Shown piece after piece: positions 56,076-64,000 of a stretch of DNA of 64,000 bases. Origin of the DNA: an uncultured Fibrobacter sp. GTDB taxonomy: Bacteria > Fibrobacterota > Fibrobacteria > Fibrobacterales > Fibrobacteraceae. Location: NCBI RefSeq assembly GCF_947305105.1, contig NZ_CAMZCS010000004.1, positions 1 through 64,000 of the forward strand, read 5' to 3'. The notes beneath the pieces were generated by a model. It ran no database searches and had not been told where the DNA came from. It saw only the letters and a program-made list of their open reading frames with translations. The number at the start of each line of letters is the position of its first letter. Within the stretch, counting starts at the first letter, position 1. A program made the position numbers and the translations under genes.

Positions 56076-56289
56076 GGTAAAACCTCTCTCGATGTTGTTT
56101 TTTACGCGCCAAATGTAGTTTTTTCTCGCCACTCTCTCAAGGCATAAAGATGAAAAGTCATTTATGCCCCGCCTTTTTTTGCATAAAAATCGGGTTTTTC
56201 AGAAAAAGTTATATTTTGACCCGAAGTCGCCGTAAACGACGGAATCGCCCCCTAAAGGAGCGGTTTTAATTGTTTTTTGGAATAGAGAC
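56076..56289 (+). promoter_or_regulatory. Divergent region tkt / GT39-like gene
   Basis: No gene is seen. GGCATAAA (56141-56148) pairs with TTTATGCC (56161-56168), followed by CCGCC and seven T, and a further GCATAAA occurs at 56181. A promoter for each divergent gene must lie here, but I could not assign boxes with confidence. Confidence 0.35.
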
Positions 56290-58824
56290 ATGAAGATTAA
56301 AAACTATATCTTGGCAATACTCAAGAACTTAGCCCATCCTGTCGGAATCGCGGGAGTGGTCATCGCCCTCGCAATCCCCTTCTTGGTCTACCTCGCCCCC
56401 AACATCGGGCACAAGGAAACCATCCGCCAGCTGGACCTGAACCTCCCCATCCCCCTCTTCTGTGTACAGTTCGCCCTCGCTATCGTACTGATCATCATAC
56501 TGAACAAGGATTTCCGCGAATGGTTCCGCGGTATCCTCCCTGCAAAGGCATTCAGCATCATGGCACTCGTATTCGCGGTCGCCGTTTCCATCTTCGCCGC
56601 AACGCAAATCGAAGCACGTCACCGCGTCCAGAGCGACGAAAGCGTGTTCATGGCCGTAGCGCAGAACATGTTCTACAACCACGAGAGCGGCACCTGCAAC
56701 CAAGGTCTCTTCTCCGACGGCAAGCTGGAATGCACCTCCAAGTCCAACAGTTTCAAGACCAAGGGCCTCTCGTTCCTGTATTACCTGGGCATGCCGTTGT
56801 TCGGCAGCGACCTCCACTGGATTTTCAACATGGAACTCCTGATGCTGCCGCTGGCGTTCTTGCTGATGTTCTTCGCCATCGTCGCATGGACAAGACAACC
56901 GCTGCTCGCCTTCTTCGCATCGCTATTGCTCGCACTGCAACCTACTGTCCTGTTCCAGTTCCGCGCCATGTCGGTGGAACCGCTCTACATATTCCTCTCT
57001 GCTCTTTCGCTCCTGGTGTTCAAGTGGGCGTTTGACCGCAACACGGTCAAGCATTGGGCCCTGCTCGCACTCATCCTCGCCTTCTTCGCACAGACCCGCC
57101 AAGAGACGGCATTCTGCCTGTTCGCCTTCATCATCTTTGCATTGCCCAAGCTGCTCGACACCAAGGACTACAAGGCACCCACGTTCTTCGTGACACTCTC
57201 GCTGTTCTCGGTCCCCGCACTCCTGACTATCAGCTACTTCCAGGGATTCGGTTTCCAAGGCGGCGAATACGAGGCACACGGGCACTTCATCGAAGATTTG
57301 CTCAGGAACTGGGAAATCATGACGAAGCCGCTCAACGACAGCGGCGAACTTTCCAACCCGTTCCTCAGCTACTTCAACTACCTGTTCGCGCTGGGTGCGG
57401 CCTACCTCCTGTTCCGCGCATTCTACGACCTGCGCAAGAAGGATTTCTTCTACCTCGAAGTCCTCGCCTTCCTCGTCATCTACCACCTGCAGACCTATGT
57501 CATTCTCGAGAACGTCTCCGGCGACTTCGGCATCGAAATCAACCAGCGCTACAGCCTGGTGATGCTGCCGTCCATGGCATTTGTCGCAGCACTCCCCATC
57601 GCCCACTTTGTTGAAACCATCGTCAAAACGAGCCTAGATTCCAAGTCCAAGAACGCAGGGCGCGTTACCGTACTTGCGGCCATTGTCGTCGCTGCGGTAC
57701 TCTCCGGGTGGACAGCCCACTACAAGCCGGACTTCAACAAGAACATCATGTACAACAGGAACCACCTGACCATCGAGGAACACGAGATTCTCGCCTGGCT
57801 CAAGGAAATGCCTGCAAAGAACAGACTGTTCATCTACGGGCGCCCGTGGCATTTCGTGGGTTACGGAATTTCGTCCATCCACTACGACCAAGCACGCAAG
57901 ATGAACGCCAATGCGCTCAAGGACTTGATGCAGAAGTACGACGAAGTCTACTACATCCGTGGCCTTGACTGCTGGGACAGCCAGACTTACCACAAGAAGG
58001 CTGTCGAGCACCGCATCGCGACGACCTGCGACGTGTTCGAAAAAGAAATGGAACTGGAAGGCGTCAAGAACATCCTCGTCACAAACAACTACTGGGTACA
58101 AATCGCCAAGTTCCTGGGCCGCAAGTCTTACGACCCGTCCAACATCATCACGGTCGGCGTTCCCGAAATGGCAGACACCGCACTTGTCCTCGGCATCAAC
58201 CTGAAGGACTCCCGTACAGAAGCCCGCCAGTGGACATATAAGGTAGACATGAACGACCGAGCCCTTGTGGAAGGCCACTACGAAGAAGGCGCTCTGCGAG
58301 TCAGCATACCCAAGGACACCGTCTTGACCGGCTATAACAAAATTGTCTACACGGTCAAGGACCAAAACGACAAAATCATCGGGATTATCGAAGACTACTA
58401 CTTCAACGCGAAAGACGGAGCTCTCGCCCTGAACGGTGTCAAGTTCGAAAGTCACAAGCAAGCCTGGGGCACGTTGCACACAAACGAGTCCATTGACGGC
58501 AACAAGCTAACGGTCAATGGCAGGAAATTCAAGTTCGGTTACGGTACCCATGCCGCCTCCGAAACCGTATTCAACCTTGAAGGCAAATTCAACACGTTCT
58601 CCATGCAGTACGGCCTCGACGACGAATCGCTCTGCAGCAACGGCGTAAAGATCCAAGTGCTCGGAGACGACAAAGTTCTCGCCGAAACAGAATTCTTCAA
58701 GGCCGGTTTCCTCGGAGCCCTCACGACCGAAATCAAGGATATTCAAAAACTCACAATCAAGTCCATCGCCAACGGCAGCATAGACTGCGCCCACGTGGAC
58801 CTCATCAACCCGGAAGTAAAATAA
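56290..58824 (+). CDS. GT39/ArnT-like membrane glycosyltransferase with C-terminal NPCBM domain
   Basis: 844 residues. The N-terminal ~480 residues have about ten membrane segments with a PMT/ArnT-type first loop (IEARHRVQSDESVFMAVAQNM: acidic residue after the first segment). Such enzymes move a sugar from a polyprenyl-phosphate donor to a target on the outer face of the inner membrane. Residues ~490-700 are a periplasmic region. The last ~130 residues look like an NPCBM domain: LNGVKFESHKQAWGTLHTNE, LTVNGRKFKFGYGTHAASE, FNTFSMQYGLDDES, VKIQVLGDDKV and a terminal beta strand. An NPCBM on a membrane glycosyltransferase is unusual and could hold the acceptor glycan. The stop overlaps the next gene's start (TAATG), linking it to the donor synthase. 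Confidence 0.8.
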   Translation: MKIKNYILAILKNLAHPVGIAGVVIALAIPFLVYLAPNIGHKETIRQLDLNLPIPLFCVQFALAIVLIIILNKDFREWFRGILPAKAFSIMALVFAVAVSIFAATQIEARHRVQSDESVFMAVAQNMFYNHESGTCNQGLFSDGKLECTSKSNSFKTKGLSFLYYLGMPLFGSDLHWIFNMELLMLPLAFLLMFFAIVAWTRQPLLAFFASLLLALQPTVLFQFRAMSVEPLYIFLSALSLLVFKWAFDRNTVKHWALLALILAFFAQTRQETAFCLFAFIIFALPKLLDTKDYKAPTFFVTLSLFSVPALLTISYFQGFGFQGGEYEAHGHFIEDLLRNWEIMTKPLNDSGELSNPFLSYFNYLFALGAAYLLFRAFYDLRKKDFFYLEVLAFLVIYHLQTYVILENVSGDFGIEINQRYSLVMLPSMAFVAALPIAHFVETIVKTSLDSKSKNAGRVTVLAAIVVAAVLSGWTAHYKPDFNKNIMYNRNHLTIEEHEILAWLKEMPAKNRLFIYGRPWHFVGYGISSIHYDQARKMNANALKDLMQKYDEVYYIRGLDCWDSQTYHKKAVEHRIATTCDVFEKEMELEGVKNILVTNNYWVQIAKFLGRKSYDPSNIITVGVPEMADTALVLGINLKDSRTEARQWTYKVDMNDRALVEGHYEEGALRVSIPKDTVLTGYNKIVYTVKDQNDKIIGIIEDYYFNAKDGALALNGVKFESHKQAWGTLHTNESIDGNKLTVNGRKFKFGYGTHAASETVFNLEGKFNTFSMQYGLDDESLCSNGVKIQVLGDDKVLAETEFFKAGFLGALTTEIKDIQKLTIKSIANGSIDCAHVDLINPEVK

Positions 58825-59735
58825 TGCTCTTATCCGTAATTATCCCCGTATTCAACGAAGAAGAAATCGTCGCAAAGACATACGAAGTCCTTGAAGAAGA
58901 ACTCAAGAACGTCGAACACGAACTCATATTCGTGAACGACGGTTCGAAGGACAAAACCCGCGAAATCGTCGAAAGCTTGCTTCCGGGCAACCCGAACAAC
59001 AAGATTATCAACTTCAGCCGCAACTTCGGCCACCAAGCCGCCTTCAGTGCGGGCCTCGACCACGCCACGGGCGATGCAGTCGTCATCATCGACGGCGACT
59101 TGCAAGACCCGCCAAGCCTCATTCACGAGATGCTCGAAAAGTGGCGCGAAGGTTATCAGGTCGTGTACGCACAGCGAAACAAGCGCAAGGGTGAAACCAT
59201 CTTCAAGCGCTTCACTGCGTACTGCTTCTACCGCCTTATCGGCAAACTCACGAGCATCGACATTCCGCCTGACACCGGTGACTTCCGCCTCATGGACCGC
59301 TGCGTAGTAGACCAGCTCAAGAACCTGCCGGAACGCAGCCGTTTCTTGCGTGGGCTCGTCTGCTGGGTCGGCTTCAAGAAGATTGGCGTCAAGTACGACC
59401 GCGCCGAACGCACCGCAGGCACTTCCAAGTACCCGCTCAAGAAGATGTTGCGCCTCGCCTTCGACGGCATCACCGGTTTCAGTTCTGCTCCGCTCAAAAT
59501 CAGTTTCTATCTCGGCTTCACCGCGGTCATTGTCGGGTTCGGCCTTCTCGTCTGGTCTATCCTCGAGAAATTCCTCAACCCCGCGACAACCGTCCCCGGC
59601 TGGGCATCGCTCATGACCGCCATCGTGTTCTTCGGCGGCATCCAGCTGATTTCCATCGGCATCCTCGGCGAATACATCGGCCGCATCTACGACGAAGTCA
59701 AGCAGAGACCGTTATATATTGAGGATAAGAAGTAG
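58824..59735 (+). CDS. GtrB/DPM1-like polyprenyl-phosphate glycosyltransferase (GT2)
   Basis: 303 residues. GT2 fold with SVIIPVFNEE, the NDGSKD motif, IDGDLQDPP (metal-binding DxD-like), a GDFRLMDR acceptor region and ERSRFLRGLVCWVGFK. Two C-terminal membrane segments (~235-290) follow, as in GtrB. It should load a sugar onto undecaprenyl phosphate at the inner membrane, giving the donor for the GT39-like enzyme. Its ATG overlaps the stop of that gene, so the pair is translationally coupled. Its stop codon abuts repeat locus D. Confidence 0.88.
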   Translation: MLLSVIIPVFNEEEIVAKTYEVLEEELKNVEHELIFVNDGSKDKTREIVESLLPGNPNNKIINFSRNFGHQAAFSAGLDHATGDAVVIIDGDLQDPPSLIHEMLEKWREGYQVVYAQRNKRKGETIFKRFTAYCFYRLIGKLTSIDIPPDTGDFRLMDRCVVDQLKNLPERSRFLRGLVCWVGFKKIGVKYDRAERTAGTSKYPLKKMLRLAFDGITGFSSAPLKISFYLGFTAVIVGFGLLVWSILEKFLNPATTVPGWASLMTAIVFFGGIQLISIGILGEYIGRIYDEVKQRPLYIEDKK

Positions 59736-59928
59736 TAGGTAGTAGACAGTAGGAAGTGATTAGGGGTTAGGATCTAGGATCTAGGGAGAAATATCACGGC
59801 TTCGCCGTCTGTTACTAACGCACGAAGTGCGTGATTCTTTTCACTAGCCTCTATTCTCTAGTCTCTATTCTCTAGTCTCTCAAAAACTCACTGCTCATTG
59901 CTCATAGCTCGAACCTGGAGCCTAACAT
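59735..59928. repeat. Mosaic intergenic repeat, locus D
   Basis: Runs from the GT2 stop codon to the gmk start. Modules in order: GTAGTAGGTAGTAGACAGTAGG, GATTAGGGGTTAGGATCTAG with an extra GATCTAG, two hairpins (ACGGC-TTC-GCCGT at 59796-59808 and ACGCAC-GAA-GTGCGT at 59818-59832), a tandem of CTATTCTCTAGTCT, GCTCATTGCTCATAGCT (59893-59909), and CTCGAACCTGGAGCC (59908-59922). The last module supplies GGAG, the probable ribosome binding site of gmk. Confidence 0.82.
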
Positions 59929-60489
59929 ATGAAAAACAAACTATTCGTCATGAGCGCCGCAAGCGGCGCGGGCAAGACAACCCTTAAGGACAAGGTCATC
60001 GGGGAATTCCCCGACATCGTGTATTCCATTTCGGCAACCACGCGCAAGCCGCGCGAAGGCGAGGTGGACGGAGTCCACTACTTCTTCAAGACAAAGGAAG
60101 AATTCGAGAAGCTAATTAAAGAAGACGGCCTTATCGAATGGAACGAGGTCCACGGCAACTACTACGGTACGCCCAAGTTCTTTGTTGAAGACATGCTCCG
60201 CCAAGGCAAGCGAGTGCTGTTCGATCTCGACGTTTTCGGCAAGGTGAACTTTGACAAGGTTTACCCCGATGCGACTGGCATTCTGATTCTCCCGCCGAGC
60301 GAGGAGGAACTGGAACGCCGTCTGCGCGGGCGCGGCACCGACTCCGAAGAAGTCATCCGGCTGCGTCTCGAAAACGCCAAGAAAGAAATGGAATTCGCAA
60401 AGACCAAGGGCAAGTACGAATACACGATTATCAACGACGACCTTGAAAGGGCCGCCGATGAACTCCGTGCCATATTGAAGCAGAAGTAG
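59929..60489 (+). CDS. gmk: Guanylate kinase
   Basis: 186 residues. P-loop SAASGAGKTT (residues 9-18), GMP-binding ISATTRKPREGEVDGVHY, lid segment RLRGRGTDSEEVIRLRL, and EYTIINDDLERA. It phosphorylates GMP to GDP for nucleotide supply. The GGAG eight bases upstream lies in repeat locus D. It ends 7 bases from the convergent priA stop with no terminator between. Confidence 0.95.
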   Translation: MKNKLFVMSAASGAGKTTLKDKVIGEFPDIVYSISATTRKPREGEVDGVHYFFKTKEEFEKLIKEDGLIEWNEVHGNYYGTPKFFVEDMLRQGKRVLFDLDVFGKVNFDKVYPDATGILILPPSEEELERRLRGRGTDSEEVIRLRLENAKKEMEFAKTKGKYEYTIINDDLERAADELRAILKQK

Positions 60490-60495
60490 GTTAAC

Positions 60496-62580
60496 CTATT
60501 CGATTTCGACCTTGATCTCTACGCCAGGGAACCACGGTTTCGCAGCGTTCACGACAGGCCAAAGAATTCGACGGACGGGCGTAAGCTCGTTCGTTTTCAA
60601 ATACAGCTTGGCCCAGCGAACATTCTGCACCACCGGGACAAAGGCATCCACCGGGCCCATCACCGTCATCGACTTTTCCGCACGGCACATTTTTTCCACA
60701 CGGCCAACGGCTTCGCGCAAAAGCGATTCATCCTTGCAGCCGAACGAAACTTCCACCAATTTGCAGAACGGCGGATAGCACGCCTCGCCACGGTTGCGCA
60801 TTTCCCATTCTGCAAAACCACCAAAATCGTGTTGCAGAGCAAAGCGCATCACTGGTTCGTCGGGATTGAGCGTCTGCACCAGAACCTTGCCTCCCCCCTG
60901 TGCGCGGCCGGCACGACCTGCTGTCTGGCTCAACAGTTGGAACAGCCTTTCTGTATTGCGGAAATCCGGCAAGCCAAGGCCACTATCGGCACCCACGATA
61001 CCCACCAGCCTCACGCCCGGGAAATCGTGGCCCTTCGCGACCATCTGCGTCCCGAGCAAAATGTTGTACTCACGATTGCGGAACGCATCTAAAATCTTTT
61101 CAACAGAACCCACGTTCTGTGTCGTATCGCGATCCATGCGCACAATTTTCGCACCGGGCACCCACTCGGCAATTTCTTCTTCCAGTTTTTCGATAGCGCC
61201 ACCAACGAACTCAAACGTTCCCGCACCACAAGAATGGCACGGAGTGTTCACCGGATAAAGCAAGCCACAGTAATGGCACATCAGCGAGCCATACTGTTTA
61301 TGATAAACTAGCGGAACATGGCAATGTTTGCAATAGAGAGTTTCGCCACATTCGCTGCATACGCGAATTTTCGAGTAACCGCGACGGTTCATCAACACAA
61401 TGGACTGTTCCCCGCCAGCAACGCACTCCACCAAGGCGTCGCGGAGGTCCGGCGACAACATGAGGCCCTTTTGCTGACACACCTTGGCCATGTTTATGAT
61501 ACGCACATCGGGGAGCGATGCCGCCGTTGCGCGTTTTTTGAGCCTCAACAGCTTTATGTTGTTTAAAACCGCATTGCGGTAAGTCTCGAGGCTCGGCGTG
61601 GCACTCCCGAGAACGACCAAGGCTCCGTACTTGTGCGCTACATGGAATGCGAGTTCCCGGGTATGGTAACGCGGGGCCGGGTCCTGTTGTTTGAAGGAAG
61701 AATCGTGTTCTTCGTCCAAGATGACGACATCAAAATCAAATGGTGCAAGAATTGCACTGCGCGTCCCGAGTACGACTCGCGCCTCGCCACACAACACCGA
61801 AACATAAGCCGCTCGCTTTTTCGGAGCAGAAAGCGCGGAATGCAGCACCTGTACAGGCACCTGCAAAAAATCCTCGAACCGTTTTGACGTTTGCGGAGTA
61901 AGCCCGATTTCTGGAACAAGAATCAAGACCTTCAACCCACGGGACAAAGCTTCCCATGCCAGTTCTTGATACACACGTGTCTTCCCCGAACCGGTCACAC
62001 CATGCAATAGCGTCCCGCGAAAACCATTTCCCGAAAGGTCTGCAACAAGGGATTCCAAGGCTATGCGCTGTTCATCGGTCAGAGGAGGCGCATCTGGCCG
62101 CACGGGAACGGAATCTTTCGCCACGGCATTGCCGGGCAAATCATCGGTAGAATTTCCAACACCGGCAGCAAGTGCATCTAGATACTTTTCGAACTCGGCT
62201 GGCCAAAAAACGTCCAGGGCCTTCATCGGCGTACTCATATAGTAGCGGGAAGTCCACTCCAGCATTTCCATGTACCGTTCACTGAAAACGTACCCAGAAG
62301 CATGGGGGAAAGCGCAACGCACATCGAACTTCGGGCGTTCGGCAGTCACCTTCGACACGAGAGCAAGCACCGGTTTTTTGCGGTTGGCCAGCTGGACCCA
62401 GACAACGCTCCCGCGCTCCAACGAGACCCCTTCGGGGACGCCGTAAGTGAACACGGACGGGGCCTGCGGGATGTACACCTCGCAGAACTCGGCCAGGGAA
62501 GACGCTTTCATCTTCATCCTAACCGCTTCGGGCGCTTGTGTTTTGGGGATCCGTTTCGACATTGGGCTAAAAAATAGCAT
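60496..62580 (-). CDS. priA: Primosomal replication restart helicase PriA
   Basis: 694 residues from the ATG at 62580; later ATGs at 62562 and 62511 (with AGGA upstream) are also possible, and the last would still keep the whole 3'-end binding domain (AEFCEVYIPQAPSVFTYGVP). Helicase motifs: GVTGSGKTRVYQEL (Walker A), ILDEEHDSSFKQQ (DEEH box), LGSATPSLET, and a zinc module with eight Cys between CSECGETLYCKHC and CHYCGLLYPVNTPCHSCG. The helicase C-terminal half has TQMVAKGHDFPGVRLVG and LLSQTAGRAGR. PriA reloads the replisome at stalled forks. It is convergent with gmk. Confidence 0.95.
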   Translation of the reverse strand: MLFFSPMSKRIPKTQAPEAVRMKMKASSLAEFCEVYIPQAPSVFTYGVPEGVSLERGSVVWVQLANRKKPVLALVSKVTAERPKFDVRCAFPHASGYVFSERYMEMLEWTSRYYMSTPMKALDVFWPAEFEKYLDALAAGVGNSTDDLPGNAVAKDSVPVRPDAPPLTDEQRIALESLVADLSGNGFRGTLLHGVTGSGKTRVYQELAWEALSRGLKVLILVPEIGLTPQTSKRFEDFLQVPVQVLHSALSAPKKRAAYVSVLCGEARVVLGTRSAILAPFDFDVVILDEEHDSSFKQQDPAPRYHTRELAFHVAHKYGALVVLGSATPSLETYRNAVLNNIKLLRLKKRATAASLPDVRIINMAKVCQQKGLMLSPDLRDALVECVAGGEQSIVLMNRRGYSKIRVCSECGETLYCKHCHVPLVYHKQYGSLMCHYCGLLYPVNTPCHSCGAGTFEFVGGAIEKLEEEIAEWVPGAKIVRMDRDTTQNVGSVEKILDAFRNREYNILLGTQMVAKGHDFPGVRLVGIVGADSGLGLPDFRNTERLFQLLSQTAGRAGRAQGGGKVLVQTLNPDEPVMRFALQHDFGGFAEWEMRNRGEACYPPFCKLVEVSFGCKDESLLREAVGRVEKMCRAEKSMTVMGPVDAFVPVVQNVRWAKLYLKTNELTPVRRILWPVVNAAKPWFPGVEIKVEIE

Positions 62581-62683
62581 CAAACCCTACAAAATAAAAG
62601 TTTTTTAAAATTTTTTAATATTGTTTTAATTAGATTATGTTTCACAGGTTCGCAAAGGGCCTGAACCTTCCCTGGAGTTTACT

Positions 62684-64000
62684 ATGAGCTTATTGGACGC
62701 ATTTAAACCGAAATGGCAGAATTCCAACCCTGAAAAGCGCATCGAGGCGATTGACGAGTTGAATTCACAGCATCAGGACATCCTCGAAAACATCGCATTG
62801 CGCGATGAAGACAAGGACGTAAGATTGGCAGCCATCAAAAAACTGACCATTGTCTCTACGCTGCTGAACATTTCGAAAAACGATACCGAAGCGATGGTCC
62901 GCCGTCTTGCTGAAACGCGTTACTACGAAGAAATCACCAAGAAGCTGAAAGAATTCCGCGAAGCCGCAACTCCCGATATTATTGCGCATCTCGATGAATT
63001 GAAAGACACTCGCTACGCCGAAGAACTGCTCAAGTCCATGAAGTCTTCCGAACTTCGACTCGAACTGGTCAAGAAGTGCTCCAAGCAATCGCTCCTCACC
63101 TATGCCGCAAACCGCGACCCCAAGGAAAGCGTAGCCAAAGCCGCGTTCGAGCGCATTGAGTCCGAGAACGCCCTCCAGGATATTTCCAAGAACTCCAAGC
63201 ACACCACCATCCGCAAGATGGCCGCCGAAAAGCTCCGCGCGGCCAAGGAAGCCAAGGACGGTGGTCAGAAGGCCGCAGCGCTCCTGTTCAGCAAGCGCGA
63301 AGCCCTTATCCAGCAGGCTCACCACTTTGCCGCCCAGAAGGATCCTCTGGCGATCCGTCCGCAATTCGAAGCCCTGATGGAAGAAGCTCAGACCTTGGGT
63401 ATGGGTCCAGCCCAAGCAACACTCGACAAGATTCACGAAAGTTTCATCAAGTTCTGCAACGAAGCAAACGAAGCAAAGATTGCTGCACTCAAGGCCGAAC
63501 AAGAACTGCAGGCCAAGAAGCAGCACCTCACTGAAACTCTTGAAGAACTGGAATCCTTGCTCAACGAAAACGATGCCAAGGAAAAGGGCGAACGCATCGA
63601 TGCCATCATCGAAGAATGGAACGCCGAAAAGTCCGTCATGGATGCCGCAAGCGTCAAGCGCTTCAACCAGGCATTCTTCAAGGCACAGGATTTGAAGCGT
63701 GCCGTACTCGAAAGTCAGCTGAATAACGAAGAGACCGAGAACAAGGAAGCGTCCCGTCCAGAACTGCTGGAACGCCTCCAAGCTCTTGCCGATACGGACA
63801 CGAGCGAGAATACATCCAAGTATCTCCACGCCATCGTGCGCGAATGGGAAAAGCTCCCGCTCCTCGAAGGCGCCGACCCCGTCCTCCAGAGCTACAACGC
63901 CCTGCGCAACAAGCTCAGCGAAAAGATTACCACGTTCAACGAGAACGCCGAAAAGGTGATTGCCGAAAACAAAGTGAAGCTCACGGCTCTCATCGAAAGA
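62684..64000 (+). CDS. HEAT-repeat / coiled-coil protein, partial at window edge
   Basis: The frame is open from the ATG at 62684 (GGAG six bases upstream) to the last base, giving 439 residues with no stop. The first ~200 residues are short alternating helices of HEAT type (EKRIEAIDELN, DVRLAAIKKL, ESVAKAAFERI, TIRKMAAEKLR). The next part is long, charged and likely coiled (EAKIAALKAEQELQAKKQHL and similar). A block EGADPVLQSYNALRNKLSEKI near the edge resembles DUF349-type repeats. The product is probably cytoplasmic and may act as a scaffold; I do not recognise a defined function. Confidence 0.75.
   Translation, partial: MSLLDAFKPKWQNSNPEKRIEAIDELNSQHQDILENIALRDEDKDVRLAAIKKLTIVSTLLNISKNDTEAMVRRLAETRYYEEITKKLKEFREAATPDIIAHLDELKDTRYAEELLKSMKSSELRLELVKKCSKQSLLTYAANRDPKESVAKAAFERIESENALQDISKNSKHTTIRKMAAEKLRAAKEAKDGGQKAAALLFSKREALIQQAHHFAAQKDPLAIRPQFEALMEEAQTLGMGPAQATLDKIHESFIKFCNEANEAKIAALKAEQELQAKKQHLTETLEELESLLNENDAKEKGERIDAIIEEWNAEKSVMDAASVKRFNQAFFKAQDLKRAVLESQLNNEETENKEASRPELLERLQALADTDTSENTSKYLHAIVREWEKLPLLEGADPVLQSYNALRNKLSEKITTFNENAEKVIAENKVKLTALIER

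Noticed and set aside
62765-63829. Reverse-strand open frame near the right edge
   Set aside because: Shadow of the forward HEAT/coiled-coil gene, which has a ribosome binding site and stays open to the edge.

Overview
The window comes from a Fibrobacter-type genome (F. succinogenes or a close relative). The evidence is a set of FISUMP-domain lipoproteins (the 'Fibrobacter succinogenes major paralogous' domain), three giant GH9 cellulases sharing one C-terminal tail, a GH11 xylanase, and a class I fumarase of the kind used for succinate production. It holds about 30 genes and one RNA gene. I see no tRNA, no CRISPR array and no complete insertion sequence.

Layout. 1-1.2 kb: the edge of a TcA-toxin-like reading frame and an Rpn/PDDEXK-type nuclease. 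1.3-17.9 kb: a minus-strand cluster built around a ~3966-residue secreted protein. This protein has a degenerate lipase-like N-terminus, many Ig-like modules, LamG and carbohydrate-binding-like modules and a T9SS-like tail. FISUMP lipoproteins and a LolA-like protein surround it. A 573-bp copy of the giant gene's 3' end plus a following FISUMP gene is present a second time. 18-20.6 kb: a small membrane protein, an Omp85-type protein and the RNase P RNA gene rnpB. 20.6-24.4 kb: a lipoprotein, an ABC-2 permease, fumarase, and an Ala/Pro/Glu-rich membrane-anchored protein. 24.6-46.9 kb: plant cell wall degradation, with GH11 xylanase, a PKD-like lipoprotein and three GH9 enzymes of 1.9-2.2 thousand residues. 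46.9-51.2 kb: a compact histidine kinase / receiver / NtrC-type activator operon directly downstream of the cellulases. 51.4-64 kb: housekeeping and envelope genes (RlmI-like methyltransferase, nrdR, another FISUMP, tkt, a GT39-like enzyme with NPCBM tail coupled to a GtrB-like GT2, gmk, priA, and a HEAT/coiled-coil gene running off the edge).

How the genes fit together. The GH11 and GH9 enzymes attack xylan and cellulose outside the cell. The GH9 tails and the tail of the giant protein are two different candidate secretion or anchoring signals. The FISUMP lipoproteins and the giant protein look like a surface assembly of unknown role. Fumarase and transketolase belong to central metabolism, which handles the sugars. 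The three-gene relay next to the GH9 genes is a candidate regulator, but its targets are not shown by the sequence.

The least explained structures are: (i) a mosaic family of short repeats in at least four intergenic gaps, in places abutting start codons or supplying the 3' end of a gene; (ii) the duplicated giant-tail + FISUMP module; (iii) a poly-A frameshift in one FISUMP signal peptide.
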